Part shown: piece after piece, positions 42,857 to 51,703 of the stretch
How positions within the stretch are numbered: the first letter of the stretch is position 1
How the letters are laid out: each line of letters begins with the position of its first letter
Assembly (NCBI RefSeq): GCF_021502675.1
Contig: NZ_JAKFHA010000015.1
Coordinates: forward strand, 61,166-115,272
DNA length: 54,107 bases
Reading direction: 5' to 3'
From: Yinghuangia soli
GTDB lineage: Bacteria > Actinomycetota > Actinomycetes > Streptomycetales > Streptomycetaceae
Notes under the pieces: model-generated
Told to the model about the DNA's origin: nothing
Database searches by the model: none
What the model saw: only the letters and a program-made list of their open reading frames with translations
Position numbers and translations under genes: made by a program

Positions 42857-43870
42857 TCAGTCGTGGTCGTGCCTGGCCCGGCTCGGCTGCACCCGAGGCG
42901 GCTCGCCCGGCATCTTCGGGTGGTCCGGCGGATACGGCAGCTCTCCGAGCCCCTGGTCGCGGAGCTGCTTCTCGGCGAGTTCCAGTGCCGCCTCCAGGCC
43001 GAACGCCTGCCCCTCCATGTCGGCGTGCCGGTCGCCCACCTCGGCGAAGCGGGCCGGCATCGTGGCGATGTCGAAGTCGTCCGGGTGCGCGTCGTCCAGT
43101 TCGTCCCACAGCAGCGGTGCCGAGACCGTCGCGCGCGGATTGGCCCGTACGGAGTACGCGCTCGCGATCGTGCGGTCCCGGGCCATCTGGTTGTAGTCCA
43201 CGAAGACCCGCTCGCCGCGCTCCTCTTTCCACCAGTTCGTGGTCACCCGATCGGGCATGCGCGCCTCCAGCTCGCGCGCCAGCGCGATCACCGCGCGCCG
43301 GGCCTCCACGAACGTCCACTCCGGCCGCAGCGGCACATACACGTGCACTCCGCGCCCGCCGGACGTCTTGGGCCACCCGGTCATCCCGTATGCACCCAGC
43401 ACCTCGCGCAGCTCGTGCGCGGCCCGGGCCGCGTCCGCGAAGTCCGTGCCGGGCTGCGGGTCCAGGTCGATGCGGAGCTCGTCCGGGCGCTCGGTGTCCG
43501 CGGCCCGCACCGGCCACGGATGGAACGTCAGGCAGCCCAGATTCGCCGCCCACACCAGCGCCGCCACGCTGTCCGGGCACATCTCGTCCGCGGGCCGCCC
43601 GCTGGGGAAGCGGATCCGGGCGCTCGGGATCCAGTCCGGCAGGTACTTGGGCACCCGCTTCTGGAAGAACGACTCGCCGGCGATCCCGTCGGGATACCGC
43701 TCCAGCGTGGTCGGCCGGTCGCGCAGCCCGCGCAGCAGACCCGGCCCGACCGCGACGAAGTACCGCACCACGTCGCCCTTGGTGAACCCCCGGTCCGGGA
43801 AGTACACCTTGTCGAGGCTGCTCACCCGGACGGACCTGCCGTCGACATCAAGCTGTTCGGCCGCACCCAT
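42857..43870 (-). CDS. ligD: LigD-type NHEJ polymerase/primase domain protein
   Basis: A 337-aa archaeo-eukaryotic primase-type polymerase, corresponding to the polymerase domain of LigD as a separate protein. Signatures: LDKVYFPDRGFTKGDVVRYF, TLERYPDG, FFQKRVPKYLPDW, ELRIDLDPQPG (catalytic Asp pair) and WPKTSGGRGVHVYVPL, then DYNQMARDRTIASAYSVRANPRATVSAPL. It fills gaps in double-strand-break repair. It starts at ATG 43870. It is divergent from the DNA ligase gene, 63 bases apart, so the two form a split LigD module. No Ku gene is in the window. Confidence 0.9.
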   Translation of the reverse strand: MGAAEQLDVDGRSVRVSSLDKVYFPDRGFTKGDVVRYFVAVGPGLLRGLRDRPTTLERYPDGIAGESFFQKRVPKYLPDWIPSARIRFPSGRPADEMCPDSVAALVWAANLGCLTFHPWPVRAADTERPDELRIDLDPQPGTDFADAARAAHELREVLGAYGMTGWPKTSGGRGVHVYVPLRPEWTFVEARRAVIALARELEARMPDRVTTNWWKEERGERVFVDYNQMARDRTIASAYSVRANPRATVSAPLLWDELDDAHPDDFDIATMPARFAEVGDRHADMEGQAFGLEAALELAEKQLRDQGLGELPYPPDHPKMPGEPPRVQPSRARHDHD

Positions 43871-43933
43871 GCCCCAGAGTAAGCACAGATGCCCGATTTG
43901 AGCCCTTCGCCATGCGGACCCAGACTGATCATC

Positions 43934-45001
43934 ATGCAGCTCCCCGTGATGCCCCCGGTCAAGCCGATGCTCGCCAAAGCCGCCGCGCGGATCCCGCCCG
44001 GCATGCACTACGAGGCCAAGTGGGACGGCTTCCGCGCCATCGTCTTCCGGGACGGCGACGAGGTGCTCATCGGCAGCCGCAACACCAAGCCGCTGGACCG
44101 CTACTTCCCGGACGTCGTGGCCGCGGTGCTGCGCGAGCTGCCCGAGCGCTGCGTCCTGGACGGGGAGATCGTGGTCGCGGTCGGCGACCGGCTCGACTTC
44201 GACCGGCTGCAGGACCGCGTGCACCCCGCAGCGTCCCGGGTGCGGCACCTCGCGGAGACCACGCCCGCGTCGTTCGTGGCGTTCGACCTGCTGGCGCTCG
44301 GTGACACCGCCTATCTGGACCGGCCGCTCACCGAGCGCCGTGCGGCCCTCGAGGCGGCACTCGCGGACGCCGCGCCGCCCGTGCACCTCGCCCCGGCGAC
44401 CGGCGACCCGGCCGTCGCGCAGGCCTGGTTCGAGCAGTTCGAAGGCGCCGGGCTGGACGGCATCGTGGCCAAGGACCCGGCCGGGCACTACCGGCCCGAC
44501 GAGCGCGTCATGCTCAAGATCAAGCACGAGCGCACCGCCGACTGCGTGGTGGCCGGCTACCGCGAGCACAAGTCGGGACCGGTGGTCGGCTCCCTGCTGC
44601 TCGGCTTGTACGACGACCGCGGACGTCTGCAACACGTCGGGGTCAGTTCGTCGTTCACCGCCGCGCGCCGCGCCGAACTGGTCGGCGAGCTCGCCCCGTA
44701 CCGGGTGGACGATCTCGCCGGGCACCCGTGGGAGCGCTGGGACGACCCGGCCGCGCACGAGACCGACCGGCTGCCCGGCGCGGTGAGCCGCTGGACGGGG
44801 GACCGGGTGCTGGACTGGGTGCCGCTGCGGCCCGAACTCGTCTGCGAGGTGGCGTACGAGCACACCCAGGGCGACCGGTTCCGGCACACCGCGCGGTTCC
44901 GCCGCTGGCGCCCCGACAAGGCACCGGCGGACTGCACGTACGCGCAGTTGGACGAGCCGGTCCGCTACGACCTGGCGGACGTCCTGGCGGCGCGCGCCTG
45001 A
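43934..45001 (+). CDS. ATP-dependent DNA ligase (LigD/LigC type)
   Basis: A 355-aa DNA ligase. The adenylated Lys lies in YEAKWDGFRAIV (KxDG, Lys near residue 32); further motifs are DGEIVVAVGDRLDFDRLQDR, LDGIVAKDPAGHYRPDERVMLKIKH (motifs IV-V) and the OB-fold domain at the C-terminus. It seals nicks using ATP. Start chosen at ATG 43934, where the conserved PVMPPVKPMLAK begins; an upstream ATG at 43889 has no family similarity. It is divergent from the LigD polymerase gene. Confidence 0.9.
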   Translation: MQLPVMPPVKPMLAKAAARIPPGMHYEAKWDGFRAIVFRDGDEVLIGSRNTKPLDRYFPDVVAAVLRELPERCVLDGEIVVAVGDRLDFDRLQDRVHPAASRVRHLAETTPASFVAFDLLALGDTAYLDRPLTERRAALEAALADAAPPVHLAPATGDPAVAQAWFEQFEGAGLDGIVAKDPAGHYRPDERVMLKIKHERTADCVVAGYREHKSGPVVGSLLLGLYDDRGRLQHVGVSSSFTAARRAELVGELAPYRVDDLAGHPWERWDDPAAHETDRLPGAVSRWTGDRVLDWVPLRPELVCEVAYEHTQGDRFRHTARFRRWRPDKAPADCTYAQLDEPVRYDLADVLAARA

Positions 45002-45115
45002 CGCGGGGCCGGCGCCCGCGCCGGACCCGGCGTCCGACCTGGAGACAGGAAGGGCAATTCGCCTACGGCGTGCATGGCGTGCATTGTCCGTCGGTTTCCG
45101 GGCAGCGCGGCAGCC

Positions 45116-45289
45116 ATGATTCCTCTCATAGTGGTGCTGCTGCTCGCCCTGCTGTTGTTCGGCGCGGGTTTCGCGCTCAAGGCCCTGTGGTGGCTGGCGG
45201 TCATCGTGCTGCTGGTCTGGGTGCTCGGTTTCGTCTTCCGGGGTGCCGGTGCCGGCCGCGGCGGCCGCAGCCGCTGGTACCGCTGGTAG
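45116..45289 (+). CDS. small hydrophobic membrane protein (lmo0937/DUF5670-like)
   Basis: A 57-aa protein: two hydrophobic helices (IPLIVVLLLALLLFGAGFAL and WWLAVIVLLVWVLGFVF) and a basic Gly/Arg-rich end. This size and layout resemble the lmo0937/DUF5670 family of small membrane proteins, of unknown function. It has no strong ribosome site. The start at ATG 45116 is where hydrophobic sequence begins; an earlier in-frame ATG exists at 45074. Confidence 0.6.
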   Translation: MIPLIVVLLLALLLFGAGFALKALWWLAVIVLLVWVLGFVFRGAGAGRGGRSRWYRW

Positions 45290-45302
45290 CGGCCGGCCGG
45301 CC

Positions 45303-46178
45303 TCAGCGCCGCTGCCCCGGCAGCGGCGCGGGGCCGGGCAGCGTGCCGGTGCGCGTCACGTACCCGGCGATGTCCCGTACCGGGACGTTGCTTTGCTGCG
45401 ATGCCGCGGTGATCAGCCCGATGGCCTGCACGTCGGTCAGGTGCCGGGTGGCCATGAGCACGCCGACCGCCTCGCCGATGACCTGCCGGGTCTCCACTGC
45501 GCCGGCCAGCGACTCGATGCGCGAGGCGGACCAGAGCGCGAGGGCGGCATGCGCGGCGTACAGCGCGGCGATCGGGGCCGCGTCCTCACCGAGGGCGTCG
45601 GTGTCGCGGGCGTACAGCGTGAGGGTCTCGACCCGGTCCCCGCGGGTGGCCAAGTGGCAGACCAGCATGGACCCGACGCCGATGCGCCCGGCCCGCAGCG
45701 CGAACCGCGGCCAGCGCGGCTCGTGCGACATGTCCTTGATCAGCACGACCGGTTCCGCGCCGCAGGCCTCCAGGCAGGGGCCCTGGCCGGCCGACAGGTG
45801 CGCGGCGCACAGCGCCTCGAACGCCGAGCCGGACGCGGCGGTGGACGCCGGGCTGACCACGCGCCGGGTGCGCTTGTGGGGCTTGCGCTGCGCGACGGTG
45901 ATGCCCGCGTGCTCCACGCCGGGCACCGTGTCGGTGGCGAGCTGCACGACCTCGCGCAACGTGTCGCGTACGGAGGGCTGGTGGGCCAGCATGCCGGCGT
46001 GCGCGGCAAGAGTCGTGGCCAGCGCCACGGGAGACTGCGGGCCGAGCCCGGAGGGTCCGTCCGGCGGCGCCTCGGTTGCGGCCTGCGGGTGCGGCGGACG
46101 GGAGAAGCGCCACGTCGCCGCGGGGGCGGAGGGCTCCCGCCGCTCGGATGCTGCGTCGGTCGGTGCCGTGCCGGTCAT
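45303..46178 (-). CDS. GAF and ANTAR domain regulator
   Basis: A 291-aa protein with a GAF sensor domain (about residues 65-205: LREVVQLATDTVPGVEHAGITV, FEALCAAHLSAGQGPCLEAC) and a C-terminal ANTAR RNA-binding domain (about 225-275: VETRQVIGEAVGVLMATRHLTDVQAIGLITAASQQSNVPVRDIA). ANTAR domains bind paired RNA hairpins to prevent transcription termination. A Pro/Ala-rich N-terminal tail precedes the GAF domain. The signal is unknown. It is divergent from a TetR gene and convergent with the small membrane protein gene. Confidence 0.85.
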   Translation of the reverse strand: MTGTAPTDAASERREPSAPAATWRFSRPPHPQAATEAPPDGPSGLGPQSPVALATTLAAHAGMLAHQPSVRDTLREVVQLATDTVPGVEHAGITVAQRKPHKRTRRVVSPASTAASGSAFEALCAAHLSAGQGPCLEACGAEPVVLIKDMSHEPRWPRFALRAGRIGVGSMLVCHLATRGDRVETLTLYARDTDALGEDAAPIAALYAAHAALALWSASRIESLAGAVETRQVIGEAVGVLMATRHLTDVQAIGLITAASQQSNVPVRDIAGYVTRTGTLPGPAPLPGQRR

Positions 46179-46287
46179 GTCGAAGCCAATGCTCGGTGGG
46201 CGGGTTCCTTATGGCTCGGGTGGCTCGGGGGAATCTCGAAGAGCCTTTCGTCGGGCAGGTTTCCTCCTTTCCTTGCTAGCACGAGAA

Positions 46288-46297
46288 AGACCGGTCT
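46288..46297. promoter_or_regulatory. AGACCGGTCT palindrome, TetR operator candidate
   Basis: A 10-bp perfect palindrome with an added GTCT-like repeat just beyond it, between the divergent GAF-ANTAR and TetR genes. TetR proteins often bind AGAC/GTCT-type sites. The regulator that binds it is not proved. Confidence 0.4.
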
Positions 46298-46430
46298 GTC
46301 TACGATGGCACCTTGGCCGACGCAGCCGGCCGGCGAGGCAAGTACCCTTCCGGAAACGCCTTTTCGCGCGGCGCGATGCAGCGGGGCGGCGGCCGTCCAC
46401 GGAGCCGGACAGGCGGGGAGCGGACGCACC

Positions 46431-47048
46431 ATGACGATGCGAGAGCCGACGCGGCAGCCGAAGAGCCAGACGGTCGAACTCCGATTCGGGGCGCGCGACC
46501 GCATCTTGGACGCGGCGTACCGGCTCTTCTCCGTGCGCGGCATCCGCGACGTCGGCATCGACGAGGTGATCCAGCGCTCCGGGGTGGCCAAGGCGACGCT
46601 GTACCGGCACTTCCCGTCCAAGACCGACCTGGCCCTGGCCTTCCTGCAACTGCGCGAGGAACGCTGGACGTCGAACCTGCTGACCGCAGGGGCGCGCAGC
46701 CGCGGGAAAACCGCCGAGGAGCAACTCCTGGCCCTCTTCGACGTCCTGGACGACTGGTTCCGCCAAGAGGACTTCGACACCTGCGCGTTCATCAACGTGC
46801 TGCTCGAAATGCGCGCCGACCACCCGCTCGGCATGGCCAGCATCGGCCACCTCGACACCATCCGCGGCGTGGTCGCGCAGTTCGCGGCCGGCGCCGGGTT
46901 GGCCCGCACCGACGAGTTCGCCCGCTCCTGGCACCTGCTCATGAAAGGCGCGGTCGTCTCGGCCGCGGAAGGCGACCTGGACGCGGCGCTGCGGGCCAAG
47001 GAGATGGCCGTCGACCTGGTCGCCCGGCACCGGCCTGCGGAAGCCTGA
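46431..47048 (+). CDS. TetR family regulator
   Basis: A 205-aa TetR regulator. DNA-binding part: RDRILDAAYRLFSVRGIRDVGIDEVIQRSGVAKATLYRHFPSKTDLALAF (about residues 22-72). The C-terminal domain has FDTCAFINVLLEMRADHP, a pattern common in TetR proteins that control electrophile or oxidative-stress genes. GGGGAG lies about ten bases upstream of ATG 46431. No effector gene follows on its strand, so it may act on the divergent side or elsewhere. Confidence 0.85.
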   Translation: MTMREPTRQPKSQTVELRFGARDRILDAAYRLFSVRGIRDVGIDEVIQRSGVAKATLYRHFPSKTDLALAFLQLREERWTSNLLTAGARSRGKTAEEQLLALFDVLDDWFRQEDFDTCAFINVLLEMRADHPLGMASIGHLDTIRGVVAQFAAGAGLARTDEFARSWHLLMKGAVVSAAEGDLDAALRAKEMAVDLVARHRPAEA

Positions 47049-47124
47049 CCAGGTCGTCCGTACGCTGACGGCTCAGGCCGAGTCCGTACGCTGACACTTC
47101 CCGGCAAGTGCGTACGCCGGCAGC

Positions 47125-48132
47125 TCAGGCCAGGCTCCCGCCGCGGCTCACGAACAGCGCCACCGCCAGCCCGGCCACCCCGATCGCGGTACGGAACGGC
47201 ACCGCCGACCCCTCGCCGCCCGGGCGGACCACGCCGGCCGCGGTGGCCGCCGCCGCGCTCCCGAGCACCGCCCAGTCCAGCGGCCGGGCCGGACCCGGCG
47301 GGCCCAGTGCCACCACCGCCACTGCGCCCAGCAGCACGAACGGCGCGACCAGCCGCACCTTTCGGCCGCCCATCCGCTGGGGGAGGCCCCGCACCCCGGT
47401 GGCCCGGTCCGCGTCCAGGTCCGGCAGCACGTTCACCAGGTGCGCACCCACGCCCAGGAGCGCCGCCCCTGTCGTTGCCCACCACACCGGCCACGGACTC
47501 CCGGGCAGGCCGAGCGTGATGAACGCGGGGAGCGCACCGAACCCGATCGCGTAGGCGGCGGGCGACCAGACCGTGCGCTTCAGGCCCAGGTCGTACGCCC
47601 AGCCCCCGGCCAGGACCCCCGTGAGGTGCGCGGCCGCCGCGGCCGGCCCGCCGAGCAGCGACAGCGGCACGCACGCGGCCAGCGCGCCACCCGCGGCCTT
47701 GCCCACGTGGGAAGGCGGCACTTCGCCGGTCGCAGCCGGTTTGTCGGACCGGCCGACCGCCGCGTCGCGCCGCGCGTCCACCGCGTCGTTGCACCAGCCG
47801 ATGGACAGTTGGCCGGCCAGCACCGCGGCACCCACCCCGGCCGAACCCGCAGGTCCGCGCCCCGCCGCGGCCGCCACCGCGGTCGCGAACAGCGTCACCG
47901 CGGCGGTGGGCAGGGGGTGGCAGGACCGTGCCAGCGCTGAGGCGGTGGCGAGGGTCCGGCGTGCACTGCCGCGAAGGCTGCTTCGGGGGCCGTCCCGCAG
48001 GCTACTCCGCGAGCTTTTCCGCACGCGGGCCCGCGAGCCGTCCCGCGGGCCGCCCGCCACGCCGTCCGGCAACTTGCCGGGCAAGTTGCCTCCGTCAGCG
48101 CGTCGGACCGCAATGTCCGGGTAGTCGCCCAT
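47125..48132 (-). CDS. UbiA family prenyltransferase
   Basis: A 335-aa integral-membrane prenyltransferase. Both Asp-rich motifs are present: NDAVDARRD (near residue 120, NDxxDxxxD) and DLDADRATG (near 240), which bind the prenyl diphosphate through Mg2+. About eight helices follow a long Arg/Ser-rich N-terminus (about 75 residues). Start uncertain: ATG 48132 or 48138, with no ribosome site, so it may be leaderless. It is divergent from the type III PKS gene with under 60 bases between, so a shared promoter region is likely and it probably prenylates the phenolic product. Confidence 0.85.
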   Translation of the reverse strand: MGDYPDIAVRRADGGNLPGKLPDGVAGGPRDGSRARVRKSSRSSLRDGPRSSLRGSARRTLATASALARSCHPLPTAAVTLFATAVAAAAGRGPAGSAGVGAAVLAGQLSIGWCNDAVDARRDAAVGRSDKPAATGEVPPSHVGKAAGGALAACVPLSLLGGPAAAAAHLTGVLAGGWAYDLGLKRTVWSPAAYAIGFGALPAFITLGLPGSPWPVWWATTGAALLGVGAHLVNVLPDLDADRATGVRGLPQRMGGRKVRLVAPFVLLGAVAVVALGPPGPARPLDWAVLGSAAAATAAGVVRPGGEGSAVPFRTAIGVAGLAVALFVSRGGSLA

Positions 48133-48182
48133 GACCATAAAGGTAGGCGAACCGCAACCAATCCACCGGAAGGACCCGCCTG

Positions 48183-49277
48183 ATGCGCAGCACCTCCGGG
48201 GACCGGGCACCGAGCACCGTCGCCGCCGTGCAGGTCGCGTTGCCCCCGTACCGCTACCCGCAGCACGAGATCACCGAGATGGTGGCCGAGCTGTGCCTGC
48301 CGCCCGGTGCGGACCGCACCAGGATCCGGCAGCTGTCCGAGTCCGCGGGGGTGGCCACCCGCCACCTCGCCCTGCCGCGGGAAAGCTACGCCGCGCTCGG
48401 CGACTTCGGCCGCGCCAACGACGCCTGGATCGAGGCTGCGTCCGCACTCGGCGAAGAGGCGATCAGCGGCGCGCTCAAGCAGGCCGACCTCGACCCCGCC
48501 GCCCTCGACCTGATCGCCTGCGTCTCCGTCACCGGCATCGCCGTACCGTCCCTGGACGCACGCCTGGCGTTGCGCATGGGCATGCGGCCCGACGTGGCCC
48601 GGATGCCGCTGTTCGGTCTCGGCTGCATGGCCGGGGCGGCCGGCGTCGCCCGGGTGTACGACTACCTGCGCGGCCGCCCGGACGGTGCGGCCGTCCTCCT
48701 GGCCGTCGAACTGTGCTCGCTGACCCTGCAGCCCGGCGACCACTCGGCGGCCAACCTGGTCGCCGGCTCGCTGTTCGGGGACGGCGCCGCGGCCGTCGTC
48801 ATGCTCGGTGCCGAGCACCCGGCAGCCGGTGCCGCGCACGGCCCGCGGATCGTCGCGTCGCGGAGCACGCTCTACCCGGACACCGAATACGTCATGGGCT
48901 GGAATATCCGCTCCACCGGCTTCCGGGTCGTGCTCAGCCCGGACGCGCCGGACCTGGTCCGCGCCCATCTGCCGCGCACGGTAAGGGAGTTCCTGGCCGA
49001 GCACGGACTCTCGCCGGACGACATCGCCACCTGGGTGTGCCACCCCGGCGGCCCCAAGATCATGAAGGCGGTGACCGAATCCCTGGGCTTGGCCGACGAC
49101 GCCCTCGCCGCCACCCGAGCCTCGCTGGCCCAGGTCGGGAACCTCTCCTCGGCATCCGTCCTCCACGTCCTGCAGGAGATCCGCGACGCGGGCCGCCCGC
49201 CGCAGCCCGGCTCGTGGGGGCTGATGACCGCGTTCGGCCCCGGCTTCAGCGCCGAAATGGTCCTGCTGCGCTGGTGA
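48183..49277 (+). CDS. type III polyketide synthase (alkylresorcinol/pyrone synthase type)
   Basis: A 364-aa chalcone-synthase-fold enzyme. Catalytic Cys is in GLGCMAGAAG (near residue 142), His in CHPGGPKIM (near 284), Asn in GNLSSASV (near 317), and GPGFSAEMVLLRW ends the protein. It extends an acyl-CoA starter with malonyl-CoA and cyclises the chain to a resorcinol or pyrone. Start ATG 48183 with GGAAGGA eight bases upstream. The two following genes match the order of the srsABC phenolic-lipid operon of Streptomyces griseus, so it is an SrsA-like candidate. Confidence 0.9.
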   Translation: MRSTSGDRAPSTVAAVQVALPPYRYPQHEITEMVAELCLPPGADRTRIRQLSESAGVATRHLALPRESYAALGDFGRANDAWIEAASALGEEAISGALKQADLDPAALDLIACVSVTGIAVPSLDARLALRMGMRPDVARMPLFGLGCMAGAAGVARVYDYLRGRPDGAAVLLAVELCSLTLQPGDHSAANLVAGSLFGDGAAAVVMLGAEHPAAGAAHGPRIVASRSTLYPDTEYVMGWNIRSTGFRVVLSPDAPDLVRAHLPRTVREFLAEHGLSPDDIATWVCHPGGPKIMKAVTESLGLADDALAATRASLAQVGNLSSASVLHVLQEIRDAGRPPQPGSWGLMTAFGPGFSAEMVLLRW

Positions 49278-49299
49278 AACCGTCGGAAAGGACGGACTC

Positions 49300-49956
49300 A
49301 TGTCCGGCTCCACCTGGTACACCCTGCTGATCGCCGCGGTCGCGGTCGAACGCCTCGCCGAACTCGTCGTCGCCCGACGCAACGCAGCCTGGACGCTGGC
49401 GCGCGGCGGCATCGAGTACGGCCGGGGCCATTACCCGTTCATGGTCGCGCTGCACACCGGCCTGCTGGCCGGGTGCCTGCTCGAACCCGCGCTGGCGGAC
49501 CGGCCGTTCGTCCCGGCCCTGGGCTGGACGATGTTCGCCCTGGTACTGGCCGCGCAGGCGCTGCGCTGGTGGTGCATCCGCAGCCTCGGGCCGTACTGGA
49601 ACACCCGGGTCATCGTGGTGCCCGGTGCGGAGCTGGTCCGGCGCGGTCCGTATCGGTACCCCGGAGTGCTGCGGCACCCGAACTATGTTGCGGTCGCCGT
49701 GGAAGGCGCCGCACTCCCGCTGGTGCACAGCGCCTGGATCACCGCCGCGGTGTTCACCGCCGCGAACGCCGCCCTGATGGTGGTCCGCATCGGCACCGAG
49801 AACACGGCGTTGCGCACTGCGGCGACCGGGCACGACGCGCGCCCGGCCGCGGCGTTCGACGGCGCCGCCCCTCCGGCGGCTGCACCCGATGCCGGCGTCC
49901 GGCCGGTTGCCGCACCCGACGCCGGCGTCCGGCCGAGCCCCGGAGGTGCCGCGTGA
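49300..49956 (+). CDS. isoprenylcysteine-carboxyl-methyltransferase-like membrane methyltransferase
   Basis: A 218-aa membrane methyltransferase with about five hydrophobic segments. The SAM-binding C-terminal signature is RGPYRYPGVLRHPNYVAVAVE. A homologue (SrsB) O-methylates alkylresorcinols in the srs operon, so that role is likely. The C-terminus has a repeat (APDAGVRPVAAPDAGVRP) and is disordered. GTG of the next gene overlaps its stop, so the two are translationally coupled. Confidence 0.8.
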   Translation: MSGSTWYTLLIAAVAVERLAELVVARRNAAWTLARGGIEYGRGHYPFMVALHTGLLAGCLLEPALADRPFVPALGWTMFALVLAAQALRWWCIRSLGPYWNTRVIVVPGAELVRRGPYRYPGVLRHPNYVAVAVEGAALPLVHSAWITAAVFTAANAALMVVRIGTENTALRTAATGHDARPAAAFDGAAPPAAAPDAGVRPVAAPDAGVRPSPGGAA

Positions 49957-51096
49957 CCGGGCGCGACGTCGACATCCTGGTGGCCGGCGGCGGACCGGCG
50001 GGACTGGCCACCGCCTTGCACGCCGCCCGGGCAGGGCTCGGTGTCGCGGTCGCCGAGCCGCGTGCGATGCCTGTCGACAAGGCCTGCGGCGAGGGCCTGA
50101 TGCCGGGCGGGGTCCGGGAGTTGCGCTCGCTCGGTGTGCTGCCGCCCGGGCGCCCGTTCGCCGGCATCCGGTACGTGCAGGGCGACCGGCAGGCGGACGC
50201 GTACTTCCGGGACGGCACCGGGCTCGGGGTGCGGCGCACCGACCTGCACACCGCGCTGCGGCTCGCCGCCGCCGATGCGGGCGCGGTGATCCTGGCCGAC
50301 AAGGTCACCGGCTTCACCCAGGACTCCCGCGGCGTCACCGTGCACGGCCCCGGGGTACGCGCCCGCTGGCTCGTCGGCGCGGACGGCCTGCACTCGCCGA
50401 TCCGGCGCGCGGCCGGGCTCGACCTGCCCGCGCCGGACGGGCCCCGGCCGCGGGCGCGGTACGGGCTGCGCCGCCACTATGTGGCGGCGCCCCCCACGGG
50501 GGTGGGGGCGGGGCCCGGGGGGGCGCGCGCCCCCGCGGGGGGGGGGGTCGGGGGGCCGCCGCCACTTTGGGGGGGCGCCCGCCTCGGAGTTCGTCGAGGT
50601 GCACTGGGGCGCGCGCGCCGAGGCGTACCTGACGCCGGTCGGCCCGGAGCTGGTCGGGGTGGCGCTGCTCACCGAGGAGCGGGCCCCGTTCGCCGCCCAG
50701 TTGGCCGGGTTCCCCGAACTCGCGGAACGCTTCGCGGGCGCATGCCCGGCCGGTGACGTGATGGGTGCCGGGCCGCTGCGCACGGGGGCGGCCGCCCGGC
50801 GCCGGGGCCGGGTGCTGCTGGTCGGCGATGCGGCCGGGTACGTGGACGCGATCACGGGCGAGGGCGTCGCCCTGGCGCTGGGCACCGCCCGGGCGCTTGC
50901 CGCGTGCCTGGCGCGCGGGCGTCCGGACCTGTACGAGGCCGAATGGCGCCGCATCACGCGCGGGTACCGGCTGATGACCGGGGCGCTCATGTGGGCGCGC
51001 CGCCGCCCGGCGCTGGCCGGGCGGATCGTGCCGACCGCGGCCGCGCTGCCGTGGGTGTTCACGGCGGCGGTCGACGCGGTCTCGCGTACCCGATAG
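49953..51096 (+). pseudogene. FAD-dependent monooxygenase (SrsC-like), frame broken in a G-rich tract
   Basis: The first part (GTG 49953, GGAGG upstream) has the FAD motif ILVAGGGPAGLATALHAARAGL and GADGLHSPIRRAAG. After about 50490 the reading frame is lost in a G-rich stretch and continues one frame over with EFVEVHWGARAEAYLTPVG and VLLVGDAAGYVDAITGEGVALALG, the second flavin motif. Both parts together give about 380 aa, the usual family length. The break may be a real frameshift mutation or a sequencing error. If intact it would hydroxylate the phenolic ring to a quinone-type product. Confidence 0.8.
50490..50578. other. G/C homopolymer-rich block within the monooxygenase gene
   Basis: About 90 bases of mixed runs, including 11 consecutive G near 50537-50547 and several runs of five to seven, with no codon structure. 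Flanking sequence on both sides is good monooxygenase code. This is most likely damaged consensus sequence and is the source of the frameshift. Confidence 0.6.
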
Positions 51097-51230
51097 CCGG
51101 GCGGGGGCCGGCGGCTGGGCCGAACGGGCGTCGCCGCGTACCGAACGGGCCAATGCGCGTGTGGCCCGGGCGAGCCCGGGGCACCTGCCGGGCGGCCCTG
51201 GCGGTATGTGTGAAAGAGCAGGTAGGACGC

Positions 51231-51641
51231 GTGACAGGCATCATCGGCAAGCGCCGCAACATCTTCCTGGTCTGGCTGGTCTGGCCGTTCCTCACGCTCG
51301 GCATCTACTTCCTGGTGTGGATCTACAAGATCAACCGGGAGACCAAGGACTTCGACGCGCGCGTCGACGTGAACCCCTTCTGGGCGATGATGTCGTTCCT
51401 CATCGGCTGGATCATCATCGTGCCGCCGTTCCTGTCCACGTTCCGGCTCGGTCAGCGCATCGCGCAGGACCAGGCGGCGGCCGGCATGCGGGTGTCGTGC
51501 AACCCGTGGATCGGCCTCGTGCTGTTCTTCGTGGCCGGGCTGAACGCGCTGTACTACCAGAACGAGATGAACGCGGTCTGGGAGCACTACGGCAACCCGC
51601 CGGAGGGCACGCCCGTCCCGCTGCGCGGCGTCCTGGTCTGA
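51231..51641 (+). CDS. DUF4234 domain membrane protein
   Basis: A 136-aa membrane protein with three hydrophobic segments: IFLVWLVWPFLTLGIYFLVWIYKINRETKDF (the DUF4234 signature), FWAMMSFLIGWIIIVPPF and IGLVLFFVAGLNALYY. Function unknown. GTG start at 51231 with a GGTAGGA ribosome site. It follows the monooxygenase by 135 bases, so it may or may not belong to the same unit. A strong terminator follows. Confidence 0.8.
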   Translation: MTGIIGKRRNIFLVWLVWPFLTLGIYFLVWIYKINRETKDFDARVDVNPFWAMMSFLIGWIIIVPPFLSTFRLGQRIAQDQAAAGMRVSCNPWIGLVLFFVAGLNALYYQNEMNAVWEHYGNPPEGTPVPLRGVLV

Positions 51642-51648
51642 CCGAGCG

Positions 51649-51696
51649 CATACCGAAGCCCGGCCCGGCGCGCGCATCGGGCCGGGCTTCGGTATG
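51649..51696. terminator. 19-bp perfect hairpin terminator, bidirectional
   Basis: Arms at 51649-51667 and 51678-51696 with a 10-base loop, between the convergent DUF4234 and crotonase genes. No mismatch; one of the strongest hairpins in the window. Confidence 0.8.
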
Positions 51697-51703
51697 TGAC
51701 CGC

